Counted from the stretch's first letter, positions 1 to 5,492 are shown. The stretch: 5,564 nucleotides of DNA from an uncultured Nitrospina sp. (GCA_950072225.1 CATMOP010000157.1:1-5564); one strand, 5' to 3'. A program made the numbers and translations. Notes: generated by a model not told the origin, from the sequence alone.

Positions 1-515
1 TAAATATTATGCCAGGTAAAGTTTCCTATCAGGACCGATGGAACGCCGATGTCGTGTGCGGCTTTGACAGGCATGCTGGCAACATCTGATAAAACCAGAG
101 CTATCTGGTTTTCCCGCAGCCAGGTTTTTTCTGCTTCTATCATCGAACTGTTTTGAAAAGTTTCGAAACTTTTGAATGTTGCTTCGGGGTCAACTGCCAA
201 TGAGTTGTTGGTATGCTTGCATCCCGTATCCACAGGTTGGAGCCAATAGTTGGCATCGAGATATTGTGTGAACAAAGATTTTGGGACGTCCGATTTTATA
301 TGTACGTTGAAACCGGCAGCGAGTTGTTGCAGAACGGGTATGGATCGGGCGTAATGCCCGTAGCCATGACCACTGATGTAGTAGGCGAGATTTTTGATTG
401 GGCCACTCCCACGGGGAACTAGCAATGGCTTGTTGAGCCGAGTAAATGTTCGCTTGCAAAATAAAGCTATTGCCAGTCGGGTCCAGCGAGTTATATCTTC
501 TTCATTAAATTTCAT
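1..515 (-). CDS. Predicted glycosyltransferase, N-terminal part (gene runs off the left edge)
   Basis: An open frame runs on the minus strand from ATG at 515-513 to base 1 with no stop: 171 codons, C-terminus outside the window. From residue 40 on it reads like the N-terminal Rossmann-type domain of GT-B/GT28-like glycosyltransferases, also found in L-arabinokinase-like proteins. It has an SGHGYGH motif at residues 48-54 followed by ARS, a D-V-x-S-M segment, and near the edge GVPSVLIGNFTWHNI, matching the family pattern GIPSVxIGNFTWxxIY. The nucleotide-sugar donor and acceptor cannot be told, since the donor-binding C-terminal half is missing. Family members normally begin about M-K-N-L just before SGHG. 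Here the aligned codon is ATC (398-396), and residues 1-39 come from repeat copy A. The only in-frame alternative I see is TTG at 425-423, without a good ribosome site. It lies 24 bases after the preceding minus-strand gene and is probably co-transcribed. The family is fairly sure; the start is not. Confidence 0.72.
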   Translation of the reverse strand, partial: MKFNEEDITRWTRLAIALFCKRTFTRLNKPLLVPRGSGPIKNLAYYISGHGYGHYARSIPVLQQLAAGFNVHIKSDVPKSLFTQYLDANYWLQPVDTGCKHTNNSLAVDPEATFKSFETFQNSSMIEAEKTWLRENQIALVLSDVASMPVKAAHDIGVPSVLIGNFTWHNI

Positions 516-531
516 GCCCCGAATGGGGTAT
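407..531 (-). repeat. Dispersed palindromic repeat, copy A (inside the glycosyltransferase 5' end)
   Basis: This segment matches 5192-5532. Bases 490-507 are identical to 5493-5510 (18 of 18), and 420-488 aligns with 5213-5278 at roughly four bases in five over the gap-free part, counted by eye. Its ends are small hairpins: TCCC-ACG-GGGA at 407-417, and CCCC-GAAT-GGGG at 517-528, extendable to 514-531. Both hairpins exist in copy C with different bases but preserved pairing (TCCAC/GTGGA and CCCT/AGGG), which argues that structure is conserved. Read on the minus strand it begins ATGAA.. and encodes MKFNEEDITRW and onward with no stop, in frame with the glycosyltransferase. Confidence 0.68.
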
Positions 532-539
532 CACGCTGG

Positions 540-1187
540 CTATTTGTCTTTTGCCGGTTTGTAGTCGAACTGGCAAACAGCGCCCAACTGCGCGAACAGG
601 TTGCTCAATTTCAAATCGACATAATCCTTACGGGCCTCCCATGGGATTTTGTCAAAACCGCAAGCGGTCCCAATATAGTCGGTTCTACCGAAGCGAATAA
701 AAAACTGGGCGAACCAGCATTTTTTCATTTTATAGACCCAGTTTTTGTCATCGACTTTTTTATGTTCCAGAAGAAAATATCTCCAGGTATGGGTCTCATC
801 AACTTGAGGCTGATGGTTTTCGATAAATGCCTTAAACGGATTTTCGGATGCTTTTTCTTTCTCAATCATCTTGTCACGTTCCGTTTTTTTCCATGCGGCG
901 AGTGCCGCGATGATCATTGACCGTGCTTTATCGATTCTTACATTGGCTTCATCCAGCACATTATGGGCATTGTATATGAATACCGCAACGAGGGTCAGGT
1001 ACTGTTCTTCATCATTCAGTTTGTCACCCTGTTCATATTGCCAGATATCTATGAATTTTTTGCGAATGAGTGCCTTGTCGACTTCTGCGTCTCCTACATC
1101 AAGGTGCTCGAGAATGGGATCAACGCGTTGCCCGATGCTTTCCTGGGTTTCGACATCATCCGAGCTTGTTTCCGTTTTTTCGTTCAT
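540..1187 (-). CDS. L-2-amino-thiazoline-4-carboxylic acid hydrolase family-like protein
   Basis: A 215-residue soluble protein with no signal peptide or membrane segment. The first 35 residues are acidic and probably flexible; the middle (about 36-110) is helical and charged; the last 65 residues carry the recognisable part. There, Cys157 is followed by A-Q-F-F-x-x-F-G, then I-G-T-A-Cys176-G-F-Asp179, then a V-x-L stretch, and G-A-V-Cys205-Q-F-D-Y near the end. That spacing matches what I recall of the ATC hydrolase family (C-x-x-A-E-F-F, C-x-x-D, G-A-x-C-D-F-R-Y). The founding member opens the thiazoline ring during cysteine production in Pseudomonas, but most relatives have no proven substrate, so the activity here is inferred. 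ATG at 1187 is the first start in frame; the next Met is residue 91. Upstream is a weak site at best. The TAG stop at 542-540 lies 24 bases before the glycosyltransferase ATG. It could instead be an unrelated hypothetical with chance similarity. Confidence 0.75.
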   Translation of the reverse strand: MNEKTETSSDDVETQESIGQRVDPILEHLDVGDAEVDKALIRKKFIDIWQYEQGDKLNDEEQYLTLVAVFIYNAHNVLDEANVRIDKARSMIIAALAAWKKTERDKMIEKEKASENPFKAFIENHQPQVDETHTWRYFLLEHKKVDDKNWVYKMKKCWFAQFFIRFGRTDYIGTACGFDKIPWEARKDYVDLKLSNLFAQLGAVCQFDYKPAKDK

Positions 1188-1256
1188 AATGATTTTAAGG
1201 AAATAACCTGTTAGGTTTGGATTAAAAAAACTTTTTAATTTGCCAATTTGCTTTCT

Positions 1257-1286
1257 AAAATATCATAATTGGGTTTGATGTGGCAA
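1257..1286 (-). promoter_or_regulatory. Candidate promoter for the minus-strand gene pair
   Basis: Reading the minus strand, TTGCCA (1286-1281) is followed after 18 bases by TATTTT (1262-1257). Transcription would start near 1250, giving a leader of about 60 bases before the ATG at 1187. Both boxes are imperfect and the region is AT-rich, so a chance match is possible. Its position upstream of the first minus-strand gene is what makes it plausible. Confidence 0.3.
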
Positions 1287-1325
1287 GAGGCTTAAGGGTA
1301 TTTCTGGAAATTGCTTTTGGCCATG

Positions 1326-1410
1326 AGCCCCTTAGCAGGGGAGGCTGATAGCAAGGGCTTTTGGATCGAGATAACTCTTTGCCAACCAGCAAAAGTGATT
1401 GCTGATTGGC
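1326..1410 (-). repeat. Degenerate third copy (B) of the dispersed repeat, with strong hairpin
   Basis: The order of elements matches copies A and C: a short GC hairpin (CCCC at 1328-1331 against GGGG at 1338-1341, with flanking AGCC/GGCT), then TAGCAA at 1349-1354 followed by a GGCTNNTTGANC-like stretch, CGAGA, and an ATTGC near the end. Similarity is patchy and needs gaps, so homology is less sure than for A and C. Its right end is a striking hairpin: GCCAA (1381-1385) and CAGCAA (1387-1392) pair with TTGCTG (1399-1404) and TTGGC (1406-1410) around the loop AAGTGA, leaving one C/A mismatch. I do not see the block corresponding to 490-507 of copy A here. Confidence 0.42.
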
Positions 1411-1523
1411 CCCACGCCGAGTGGCCTTAGAGAAGATTACCGAATAAATAGAGATTCCCTTAATCTATAAGTCAGGCATTGATTTTATTCTGGGTCGGGG
1501 TTGAAAGGACTGCCTACGGTTTT

Positions 1524-2636
1524 ATGGATAACAGTAATTTTGATATTGTGGTCATTGGCTCGGGGGTTATTGGCCATAGCATTGCCTTTCGTCTTAAACA
1601 GGATGCGCCCCAGCTGAAGATCGCGGTTCTGGGCGACCCTGTCAACTCACTTCAGGCGTCCCGTGCCGCGGCGGGTATGCTGGCGCCTTTTTGCGAATGC
1701 GACAGGGCCGACCGGTTTTTTAAGTTTTGCCGGGAGTCGCTGGATAAGTTTCCCGAATTTCTCAAGGAACTGGTCTCCGTCAGTGAAGTTTCCGTCCATT
1801 TTTCGTTTGAGGGTTCCTTGATGCCTTCTTCCAGTTATCAGGAAACCTGGGAAGAGCGAAAGGTGTTTTTTGCCAGTGAAGATATCCCGCATGAAATATG
1901 GAGTATTGAAAAGGTTCGGCAGAAAGCGCCGTATCTTTCGAAGGACTGTGGCGAGGTGATGTGGGTTGGGGAGGGACAGGTCAATAACCGGCAAATGCAC
2001 GATGCGCTCATGCAGGCCTCTAAAAACCTGGGGATTCGTGTTTTGGAAGCAAATGTTTCCGGTTTTACCCGCAAGGGCTCGGCCATTGCATCGGCTGTTA
2101 CGGATTCGGGACACATTTACGGGGAGCAGTTTGTTCTGGCTTCGGGGAGTTGGTCCTCGCAGTTGGCCCGCGTGTTAGAGGTTTCGATACCCCTGAAACC
2201 AATCAAAGGGCAAATGTGCCGAGTGCAATTGGATGATCAATTTATGAACTATACCCTGCATGGAAAGATGACATATATTGCACCCTGGAGGGAAGGGAAT
2301 GGTTTTGTGATTGGATCAACCATGGAAGACCGAGGCTTTGACCCGTCTATAGAAAATGAGGTGATCGACCGGCTGATTGCCAATGCCGCTGAAATTCTTC
2401 CCAGTCTTAAAACAGCTCCCTTGATTGAATCGTGGACGGGCTTGCGTCCTGCCGCTGAGGACCTTATGCCGATCATGGGAAAAAGCGGGCGGTATGACAA
2501 CCTGTTTTACTCTTCCGGTCATTTCCGTAACGGGATTTTGCTGACCCCGAACCAGGCGGACTATATGTCTGGGATAATCAGGGATACTCTGGATGATGAG
2601 ACTCCTGAGTTCTCCCCCTCTCGATACAATTTGTGA
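1524..2636 (+). CDS. thiO: Glycine oxidase ThiO (FAD-dependent)
   Basis: A 370-residue cytosolic flavoprotein of the DAO/glycine oxidase family. ThiO oxidises glycine with O2 to dehydroglycine (iminoglyoxylate) and H2O2; the imine feeds thiazole synthase ThiG in aerobic thiamin synthesis. The FAD-binding Rossmann motif is G-S-G-V-I-G at residues 12-17. SRAAAGMLAP (46-55) is the family signature, followed by IGSTMEDRGFD (263-273), WTGLRP (304-309) with Arg308 at the substrate-carboxylate position, and SGHFRNGILLTP (331-342) with Arg335. Length equals Bacillus subtilis ThiO (about 369). I chose ATG 1524 because it sits just before the Rossmann fold and has AAGGA at 1505-1509, though 14 bases away is long. 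An in-frame TTG at 1479 would add 15 residues unlike the family. It is first of three closely spaced genes, 12 bases before bioA. Other thiamin genes are not in the window, so another amino-acid oxidase of the same fold is possible but less likely. Confidence 0.86.
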   Translation: MDNSNFDIVVIGSGVIGHSIAFRLKQDAPQLKIAVLGDPVNSLQASRAAAGMLAPFCECDRADRFFKFCRESLDKFPEFLKELVSVSEVSVHFSFEGSLMPSSSYQETWEERKVFFASEDIPHEIWSIEKVRQKAPYLSKDCGEVMWVGEGQVNNRQMHDALMQASKNLGIRVLEANVSGFTRKGSAIASAVTDSGHIYGEQFVLASGSWSSQLARVLEVSIPLKPIKGQMCRVQLDDQFMNYTLHGKMTYIAPWREGNGFVIGSTMEDRGFDPSIENEVIDRLIANAAEILPSLKTAPLIESWTGLRPAAEDLMPIMGKSGRYDNLFYSSGHFRNGILLTPNQADYMSGIIRDTLDDETPEFSPSRYNL

Positions 2637-2648
2637 TTTGGGTTTTTC

Positions 2649-3989
2649 ATGATTACTGAAAATAAATCCGATTTAGAACTCGTCCGCGACTTTCATCGTG
2701 TCTGGCACCCTTGCACCCAGCACAAGGATTTCGAAACAACTCCCCCAATACTGGTTGAGAGGGCGGAAGGCATTTATCTTTATGACCGGCAAGGGAACCG
2801 TTATATGGATGTGATCGCTTCATGGTGGGTAAACCTTTTCGGTCATAATCATCCCAGGCTCAATGAAGCGCTAACCCGGCAGTTGGAAAAAATGGCGCAT
2901 GTGATGTTTGCCGGCATCACGCATCAGCCAGCTATTGATCTGGCCGATTCACTGGTGGCCTTATCACCCCCGGAACTCGAGAAAGTTTTTTTTTCCGACA
3001 ATGGTTCCACAGCGGTGGAAGTGGCTCTGAAAATGAGCCTGCAGTACTGGCAGGAGAAAGGGAAAACCCAAAAAGAGCAGTTTGCCTATCTCAAGGGAGG
3101 ATATCATGGCGAAACATTGGGAGCGCTTTCTGTATGTGGTTTGGAAATTTTCAGGAACAAGTTCGAAAAGGTTCTTGCCAGTCATTTGCCGGTGGAGGGA
3201 CCGGACTGTTTTCGCTGTCCCTATGGATTACAACGCGAAAGCTGTAACGCCGAATGCTTTGAACCTATGGAAAAAGCATTGAGTGAAAACTCCGATACGA
3301 TCGCTGGGGTGATTGTGGAACCTCTGGTCCAGGGAGCGGCGGGGATGATGATGTATCCGCCGGTTTATTTGAAAAAACTTCAAACGGCCTGTGAATCGCT
3401 GGCAATACATATGATTTTTGATGAAATCGCGGTGGCGTTCGGGCGCACCGGTTCAATGTTTGTGTGCGGGGCGCACGATCTGCGGCCGACATTTTTGTGT
3501 CTATCGAAGGGTATTACTTCCGGTTATCTTCCTTTATCTGCCACATTGACCACCGATGAAATCTATTCAGCCTTTTACGGCGAAACCCGGAAATTATTTA
3601 TTCACAGCCATAGCTACTCGGCGAATCCCCTGGCCTGTGCTGTGGCCAATGAAACCTTGAAGCTGTTGACAGAAAACAATTTTTTGGAATCACTGAAACC
3701 CAAAATCGCGGCATTAAAAGAATACGGAAAACAGTTTGATTCAATGGAAGGAGAGTTCCGGCAGACGGGGATGATCGCGGCATTGGAACTGACCAAGAAG
3801 AAAAAAGAGCGGTTTGCTGCTGAAAAACGTGTCGGCTATCAGATATTCCTCGAAGGTTTAAAGCGGGGGCTCTTTTTACGTCCTTTAGGAGATGTGGTGT
3901 ACTTCATCCCACCTCTGGTTATCACCGAAGACGAGATAGGAGTAATGCTGAATACGGCCCATGACTGCATTGATGCAATTTTAAAATAA
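2649..3989 (+). CDS. bioA: Adenosylmethionine-8-amino-7-oxononanoate aminotransferase
   Basis: A 446-residue PLP-dependent class III aminotransferase, close to the usual 420-460. BioA converts 7-keto-8-aminopelargonate (KAPA) to 7,8-diaminopelargonate (DAPA), the third-last step of biotin synthesis, in the cytoplasm. Visible landmarks: WHPCTQHKD (19-27) and ASWW (57-60), typical of BioA; N-G-S (118-120) for phosphate binding; Tyr152-His153-Gly154 with Tyr152 stacking on PLP; Asp258-Glu-Ile on the pyridine nitrogen; Lys287 in L-S-K-G as the Schiff-base lysine; and RPLG (411-414) with Arg411 at the position of E. coli Arg391. HSHSYSAN (319-326) and SKGITSGYLPL resemble the Bacillus/Aquifex-type branch more than E. 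coli, so the amino donor (SAM or lysine) is undecided. Cys187, 190, 199 and 203 sit in an insert shared by relatives. The ATG at 2649 has only a weak GGG upstream and probably relies on coupling to thiO 12 bases before. The other bio genes are absent here. Confidence 0.88.
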   Translation: MITENKSDLELVRDFHRVWHPCTQHKDFETTPPILVERAEGIYLYDRQGNRYMDVIASWWVNLFGHNHPRLNEALTRQLEKMAHVMFAGITHQPAIDLADSLVALSPPELEKVFFSDNGSTAVEVALKMSLQYWQEKGKTQKEQFAYLKGGYHGETLGALSVCGLEIFRNKFEKVLASHLPVEGPDCFRCPYGLQRESCNAECFEPMEKALSENSDTIAGVIVEPLVQGAAGMMMYPPVYLKKLQTACESLAIHMIFDEIAVAFGRTGSMFVCGAHDLRPTFLCLSKGITSGYLPLSATLTTDEIYSAFYGETRKLFIHSHSYSANPLACAVANETLKLLTENNFLESLKPKIAALKEYGKQFDSMEGEFRQTGMIAALELTKKKKERFAAEKRVGYQIFLEGLKRGLFLRPLGDVVYFIPPLVITEDEIGVMLNTAHDCIDAILK

Positions 3990-3999
3990 ATTTAAACTC

Positions 4000-4003
4000 G
4001 GAG
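4000..4003 (+). promoter_or_regulatory. Shine-Dalgarno site deciding the PTPS-family start
   Basis: GGAG at 4000-4003 lies six bases before ATG 4010, an ideal spacing. A TTG two codons earlier (4004) would touch the site directly and cannot be the start. This is the clearest ribosome site of the three-gene group. Confidence 0.7.
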
Positions 4004-4009
4004 TTGAAT

Positions 4010-4378
4010 ATGTACGAGGTAACTGTCAAAACCGGTTTTTCCGCCGCTCACCGGCTCAGGCTTTATGATGGCAAATACGAAAACCTTCATGGGCATAACT
4101 GGTCGGCCCAGGTTTCGGTTGAGGCCGATGAACTGGATACTATAGGAGTCGGTATTGATTTTGTGAAATTAAAACAGTTTATGGAAGAGATTCTGGGCGC
4201 ACTGGATTATCAAAACATTAATGAGATACCCCCTTTTGATGAGCAAAATCCCTCAGCAGAAAATATTGCCCGCTGGTTATTTCTGAAGCTCAAGGAAAAA
4301 GTTAATACGCCCAGCACCCGTGTGAAACGGGTGGAAATCTGCGAAATGGAAGGTTGCGGTGCCAGCTATTTCGAATGA
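4010..4378 (+). CDS. 6-pyruvoyl-tetrahydropterin synthase/QueD family protein, PTPS-III-like
   Basis: A 122-residue protein of the COG0720 (PTPS/QueD) family, full length. The zinc ligands are His14 (FSAAHRL), His27 and His29 (HGHN). The NPSAENIA segment (80-87) and Glu112, at the pterin-anchoring position of V-x-I-C-E, are present. Two key residues differ. The catalytic Cys expected four residues before HGH is Tyr23 (TAC, 4076-4078) in Y-E-N-L-H-G-H, and the His of the L-D-H dyad is Tyr67 (LDYQNIN). Glu24 remains, giving E-x-x-H-G-H. From memory, that is the mark of PTPS-III, which converts dihydroneopterin triphosphate to 6-hydroxymethyl-dihydropterin and replaces FolB in folate synthesis; QueD and PTPS-II need C-x-x-x-H-G-H. 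I infer a folate role, supported by neighbouring vitamin genes and no queuosine gene here. It may instead be inactive or have another pterin role. It begins 20 bases after bioA, with GGAG six bases before the ATG, so likely the third operon gene. Confidence 0.85.
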   Translation: MYEVTVKTGFSAAHRLRLYDGKYENLHGHNWSAQVSVEADELDTIGVGIDFVKLKQFMEEILGALDYQNINEIPPFDEQNPSAENIARWLFLKLKEKVNTPSTRVKRVEICEMEGCGASYFE

Positions 4379-4706
4379 TTTTTGATATTAGCAATTCGCC
4401 TGAATCGGACCAGAGATGCTAGATCTTAATCCCTGCTTTTTCCTCAGCACGTTCTCCTGAATTTTAAAAATAATTCCTCCAAATCTTGAGCGGTCTTGTC
4501 GCGTCAGATTTTGCCCTGATTTTTATAGTCTGGACAGGCTCTAATTAAGCCTCCTCTCTGGAAGATTAAACTACCTATTAAAAACCAACTAGTTATGGAG
4601 GCGCCGTTCTATTTTCAAGGCCGAATTATTTCCTTCATAACTTGTTTTTAAATAAGGCTTAATTATATTTTAAGCCAAAAAGGGTAGAAAAATATCTGGA
4701 AAAATA
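4379..4706. other. AT-rich intergenic region after the cofactor operon
   Basis: No open frame with coding character is visible on either strand. A weak terminator-like structure follows the operon: GTCAG (4503-4507) against CTGAT (4516-4520) running into TTTTT (4520-4524); the stem is only five pairs, so I would not rely on it. TAGCA (4386-4390) and TGCTA (4417-4421) flank a stretch that loosely recalls the start of the dispersed repeat (AGCAAT, later CAGAG and TGCTAG), too faint to call a copy. An inverted pair at 4542-4665 is listed separately. Confidence 0.5.
4542..4676. repeat. Inverted repeat pair and nested hairpin
   Basis: TAATTAAGCCT at 4542-4552 is the exact reverse complement of AGGCTTAATTA at 4655-4665. 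The right arm also folds locally: GGCTTAA (4656-4662) pairs with TTAAGCC (4670-4676) around TTATATT. T5 at 4646-4650 and A5 at 4677-4681 lie outside the small hairpin and could lengthen it. The two pairings exclude each other. Neither strand shows a U-tract after the hairpin, so it is not a standard terminator. Function is unknown; AT-rich sequence makes short inverted repeats common. Confidence 0.4.
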
Positions 4707-4735
4707 TTGACAAAAGTAATTGATTTATTTATAGT
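4707..4735 (+). promoter_or_regulatory. Strong sigma70-type promoter
   Basis: A perfect TTGACA (-35, 4707-4712) is followed by the optimal 17-base spacer and TATAGT (-10, 4730-4735), one base from consensus. The surrounding DNA is AT-rich with A-tracts just upstream (4688-4705), as expected for an UP-like region. Transcription would begin near 4742. It is by far the best promoter match in the window, yet the first plausible start codon is some 210 bases downstream. Confidence 0.65.
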
Positions 4736-4741
4736 TATTGC

Positions 4742-4904
4742 ATTCTTAAAAAAATTCTTGGAACTTTCGGCCGCATTTGAGGGGTTTCTTTTCCCCGGGT
4801 GTTTTGGGAGCGATCCTTCATACATTTTGGATCCAGCATTGGGTCCGGTTGTGCTGAAGATTCCCTGCCTATTACCGATAGGTTAGTTGAGCAAAGTTTT
4901 TTTT
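4742..4904 (+). ncRNA. Candidate short RNA or structured leader
   Basis: This span runs from the expected start of the strong promoter to a T8 tract preceded by a hairpin, about 160 bases. No convincing open frame lies inside it. GGGG (4781-4784) can pair with CCCC (4793-4796), and a further hairpin closes at 4882-4893. It could be a stand-alone small RNA or an attenuated leader of the small gene at 4953. I do not recognise a known RNA family. The call rests only on promoter plus terminator-like ends. Confidence 0.28.
4852..4904 (+). terminator. Possible intrinsic terminator or attenuator
   Basis: CCTAT (4868-4872) pairs with ATAGG (4878-4882) around TACCG, and an outer TGCT (4852-4855) pairs with AGCA (4890-4893), with a few unpaired bases between. 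Eight T follow at 4897-4904. The stem is interrupted and low in GC, so termination would probably be partial. It lies between the strong promoter and the small gene, which suits an attenuator. Confidence 0.3.
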
Positions 4905-4952
4905 CGGAAAATCGGTATTTCTGGCAACCATTTATTAAAGCGGGATCGGATC

Positions 4953-5183
4953 ATGAAAGACCCGGTGGCCGATTTTTGGGGAAATATTGAATGCGCGTTA
5001 GATCAAGGAGGTTTTCGGTACATTCTTGAGGATCTGGTGAGCAAGGTTCGGACAGAACTGGATGGTTCTTCTATGACAGCTCAGTCCATTGACCGACATG
5101 ACTCGTATTCGGATATTACCACCATTGCGCAAAAGGACGGGCTGGGGGATTTTGCCCTCGCTCTTCGTTTTGCGAAGGATTAA
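4953..5183 (+). CDS. Small protein of unknown function (76 residues)
   Basis: I do not recognise this protein. It is 76 residues from ATG 4953 to the TAA at 5181-5183, soluble and roughly balanced in charge, with no signal peptide, membrane segment or Cys pair (one Cys, residue 13). It begins MKDPVADFWGNIECAL; the first 40 residues look helical and the rest contains several Asp, Ser and Thr followed by a short FALALRF segment at the end. GGGA at 4942-4945, seven bases upstream, is a fair ribosome site and the reason for choosing this start. A TTG at 4887 would add 22 residues translated from the T8 tract and is unlikely. The strong promoter at 4707-4735 points to it. Twelve bases after the stop region the repeat copy C begins. 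Its GC balance and open length are gene-like, but a chance frame cannot be excluded. Confidence 0.5.
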   Translation: MKDPVADFWGNIECALDQGGFRYILEDLVSKVRTELDGSSMTAQSIDRHDSYSDITTIAQKDGLGDFALALRFAKD

Positions 5184-5278
5184 GAATTAAATCCACTAGC
5201 CGTGGAGCCAGATAGCAATGGCTAGTTGAGCCGAGAGTATTGTTGCTAGCACAAAAAAGTTATTGCCAGTTACCAGCG

Positions 5279-5492
5279 GCGGTTCGCCGCCCTTATTCGG
5301 GAGACTCCAACCCTCCCGTTGTTTGGCCTCATGTTGTACTTGGAAGCCCCTGTCTCTGTCAGGAGGGACAGGGGCTTCCTCGGTTCCTGATAGTATTCTT
5401 TTCCTTAACAGGACAATCGCTATAATATTAAAGTGCAAAGAGCCCCCGCAGGCGTGGTATTCTTCCTCAGCTTTTACCCTTGCAGGGCATGC
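5279..5492. mobile_element. 214-base hairpin-rich segment inserted in repeat copy C
   Basis: Present in copy C and absent at the matching point of copy A, between CCAGCG (5273-5278) and GTTATATC (5493-5500). GCG occurs at both junctions (5276-5278 and 5491-5493), a possible three-base target duplication, though copy A has an extra AG there. It holds a row of hairpins: GGCGG-TTCG-CCGCC (5278-5291), CGGGAG/CTCCCG (5298-5318), a 13-pair perfect stem (5342-5379) and CCCT-TGC-AGGG (5477-5487). No transposase-size frame is present. It may be a tiny non-autonomous element, or copy A may be the shorter, deleted form. Confidence 0.4.
5342..5379. repeat. Perfect 13-base-pair inverted repeat
   Basis: GGAAGCCCCTGTC (5342-5354) is exactly reverse complementary to GACAGGGGCTTCC (5367-5379), separated by 12 bases. 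The stem is GC-rich and very stable. Neither strand has a U-tract directly after it (plus: TCGGTTCC; minus: AAGTACAA), so a classical terminator is unlikely. It is the centre of the extra segment in repeat copy C. No gene lies in 5184-5564. Confidence 0.6.

Larger units (their letters stand above)
1188..1523. other. Divergent intergenic region
   Basis: These 336 bases separate the minus-strand pair from the plus-strand operon and must hold promoters for both. I see a candidate minus promoter at 1257-1286 and degenerate repeat copy B at 1326-1410. No plus-strand promoter with both boxes well placed is visible: a TATAAG at 1466-1471 has no acceptable -35 box at the right distance. No open frame with coding character is present, and I do not find the conserved core of a TPP riboswitch ahead of thiO. 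Confidence 0.6.

Noticed and set aside
190..459. 89-codon open frame on the minus strand
   Set aside because: It overlaps the glycosyltransferase in another frame; that other frame carries the family motifs and stays open from 515 to the window edge.
871..1206. Plus-strand open frame of 111 codons
   Set aside because: It is antisense to the 215-residue minus-strand gene; its translation is low-complexity and rich in Ser, Met and Leu without motifs.
1479..1523. TTG start for thiO giving 15 extra residues
   Set aside because: The extension has no family counterpart and ATG 1524 sits right before the FAD-binding fold.
1188..1523. TPP riboswitch ahead of thiO
   Set aside because: I could not find the conserved CTGAGA and ACCTGAT-type core sequences in this stretch.
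3207..3257. Proven zinc site in BioA
   Set aside because: Spacing is suggestive but similar inserts occur in relatives without a metal that I know of; kept only as a point to test.
4386..4421. Fourth copy of the dispersed repeat
   Set aside because: Only short blocks (TAGCAAT, CAGAG, TGCTAG) agree; hairpin ends and the 18-base block are absent.
5342..5379. Intrinsic terminator
   Set aside because: The stem is excellent but no U-tract follows on either strand.
5196..5438. 80-codon minus-strand frame
   Set aside because: It crosses the repeat copy C and its hairpin insert, in a frame different from the one shared with copy A, and has no conserved features.
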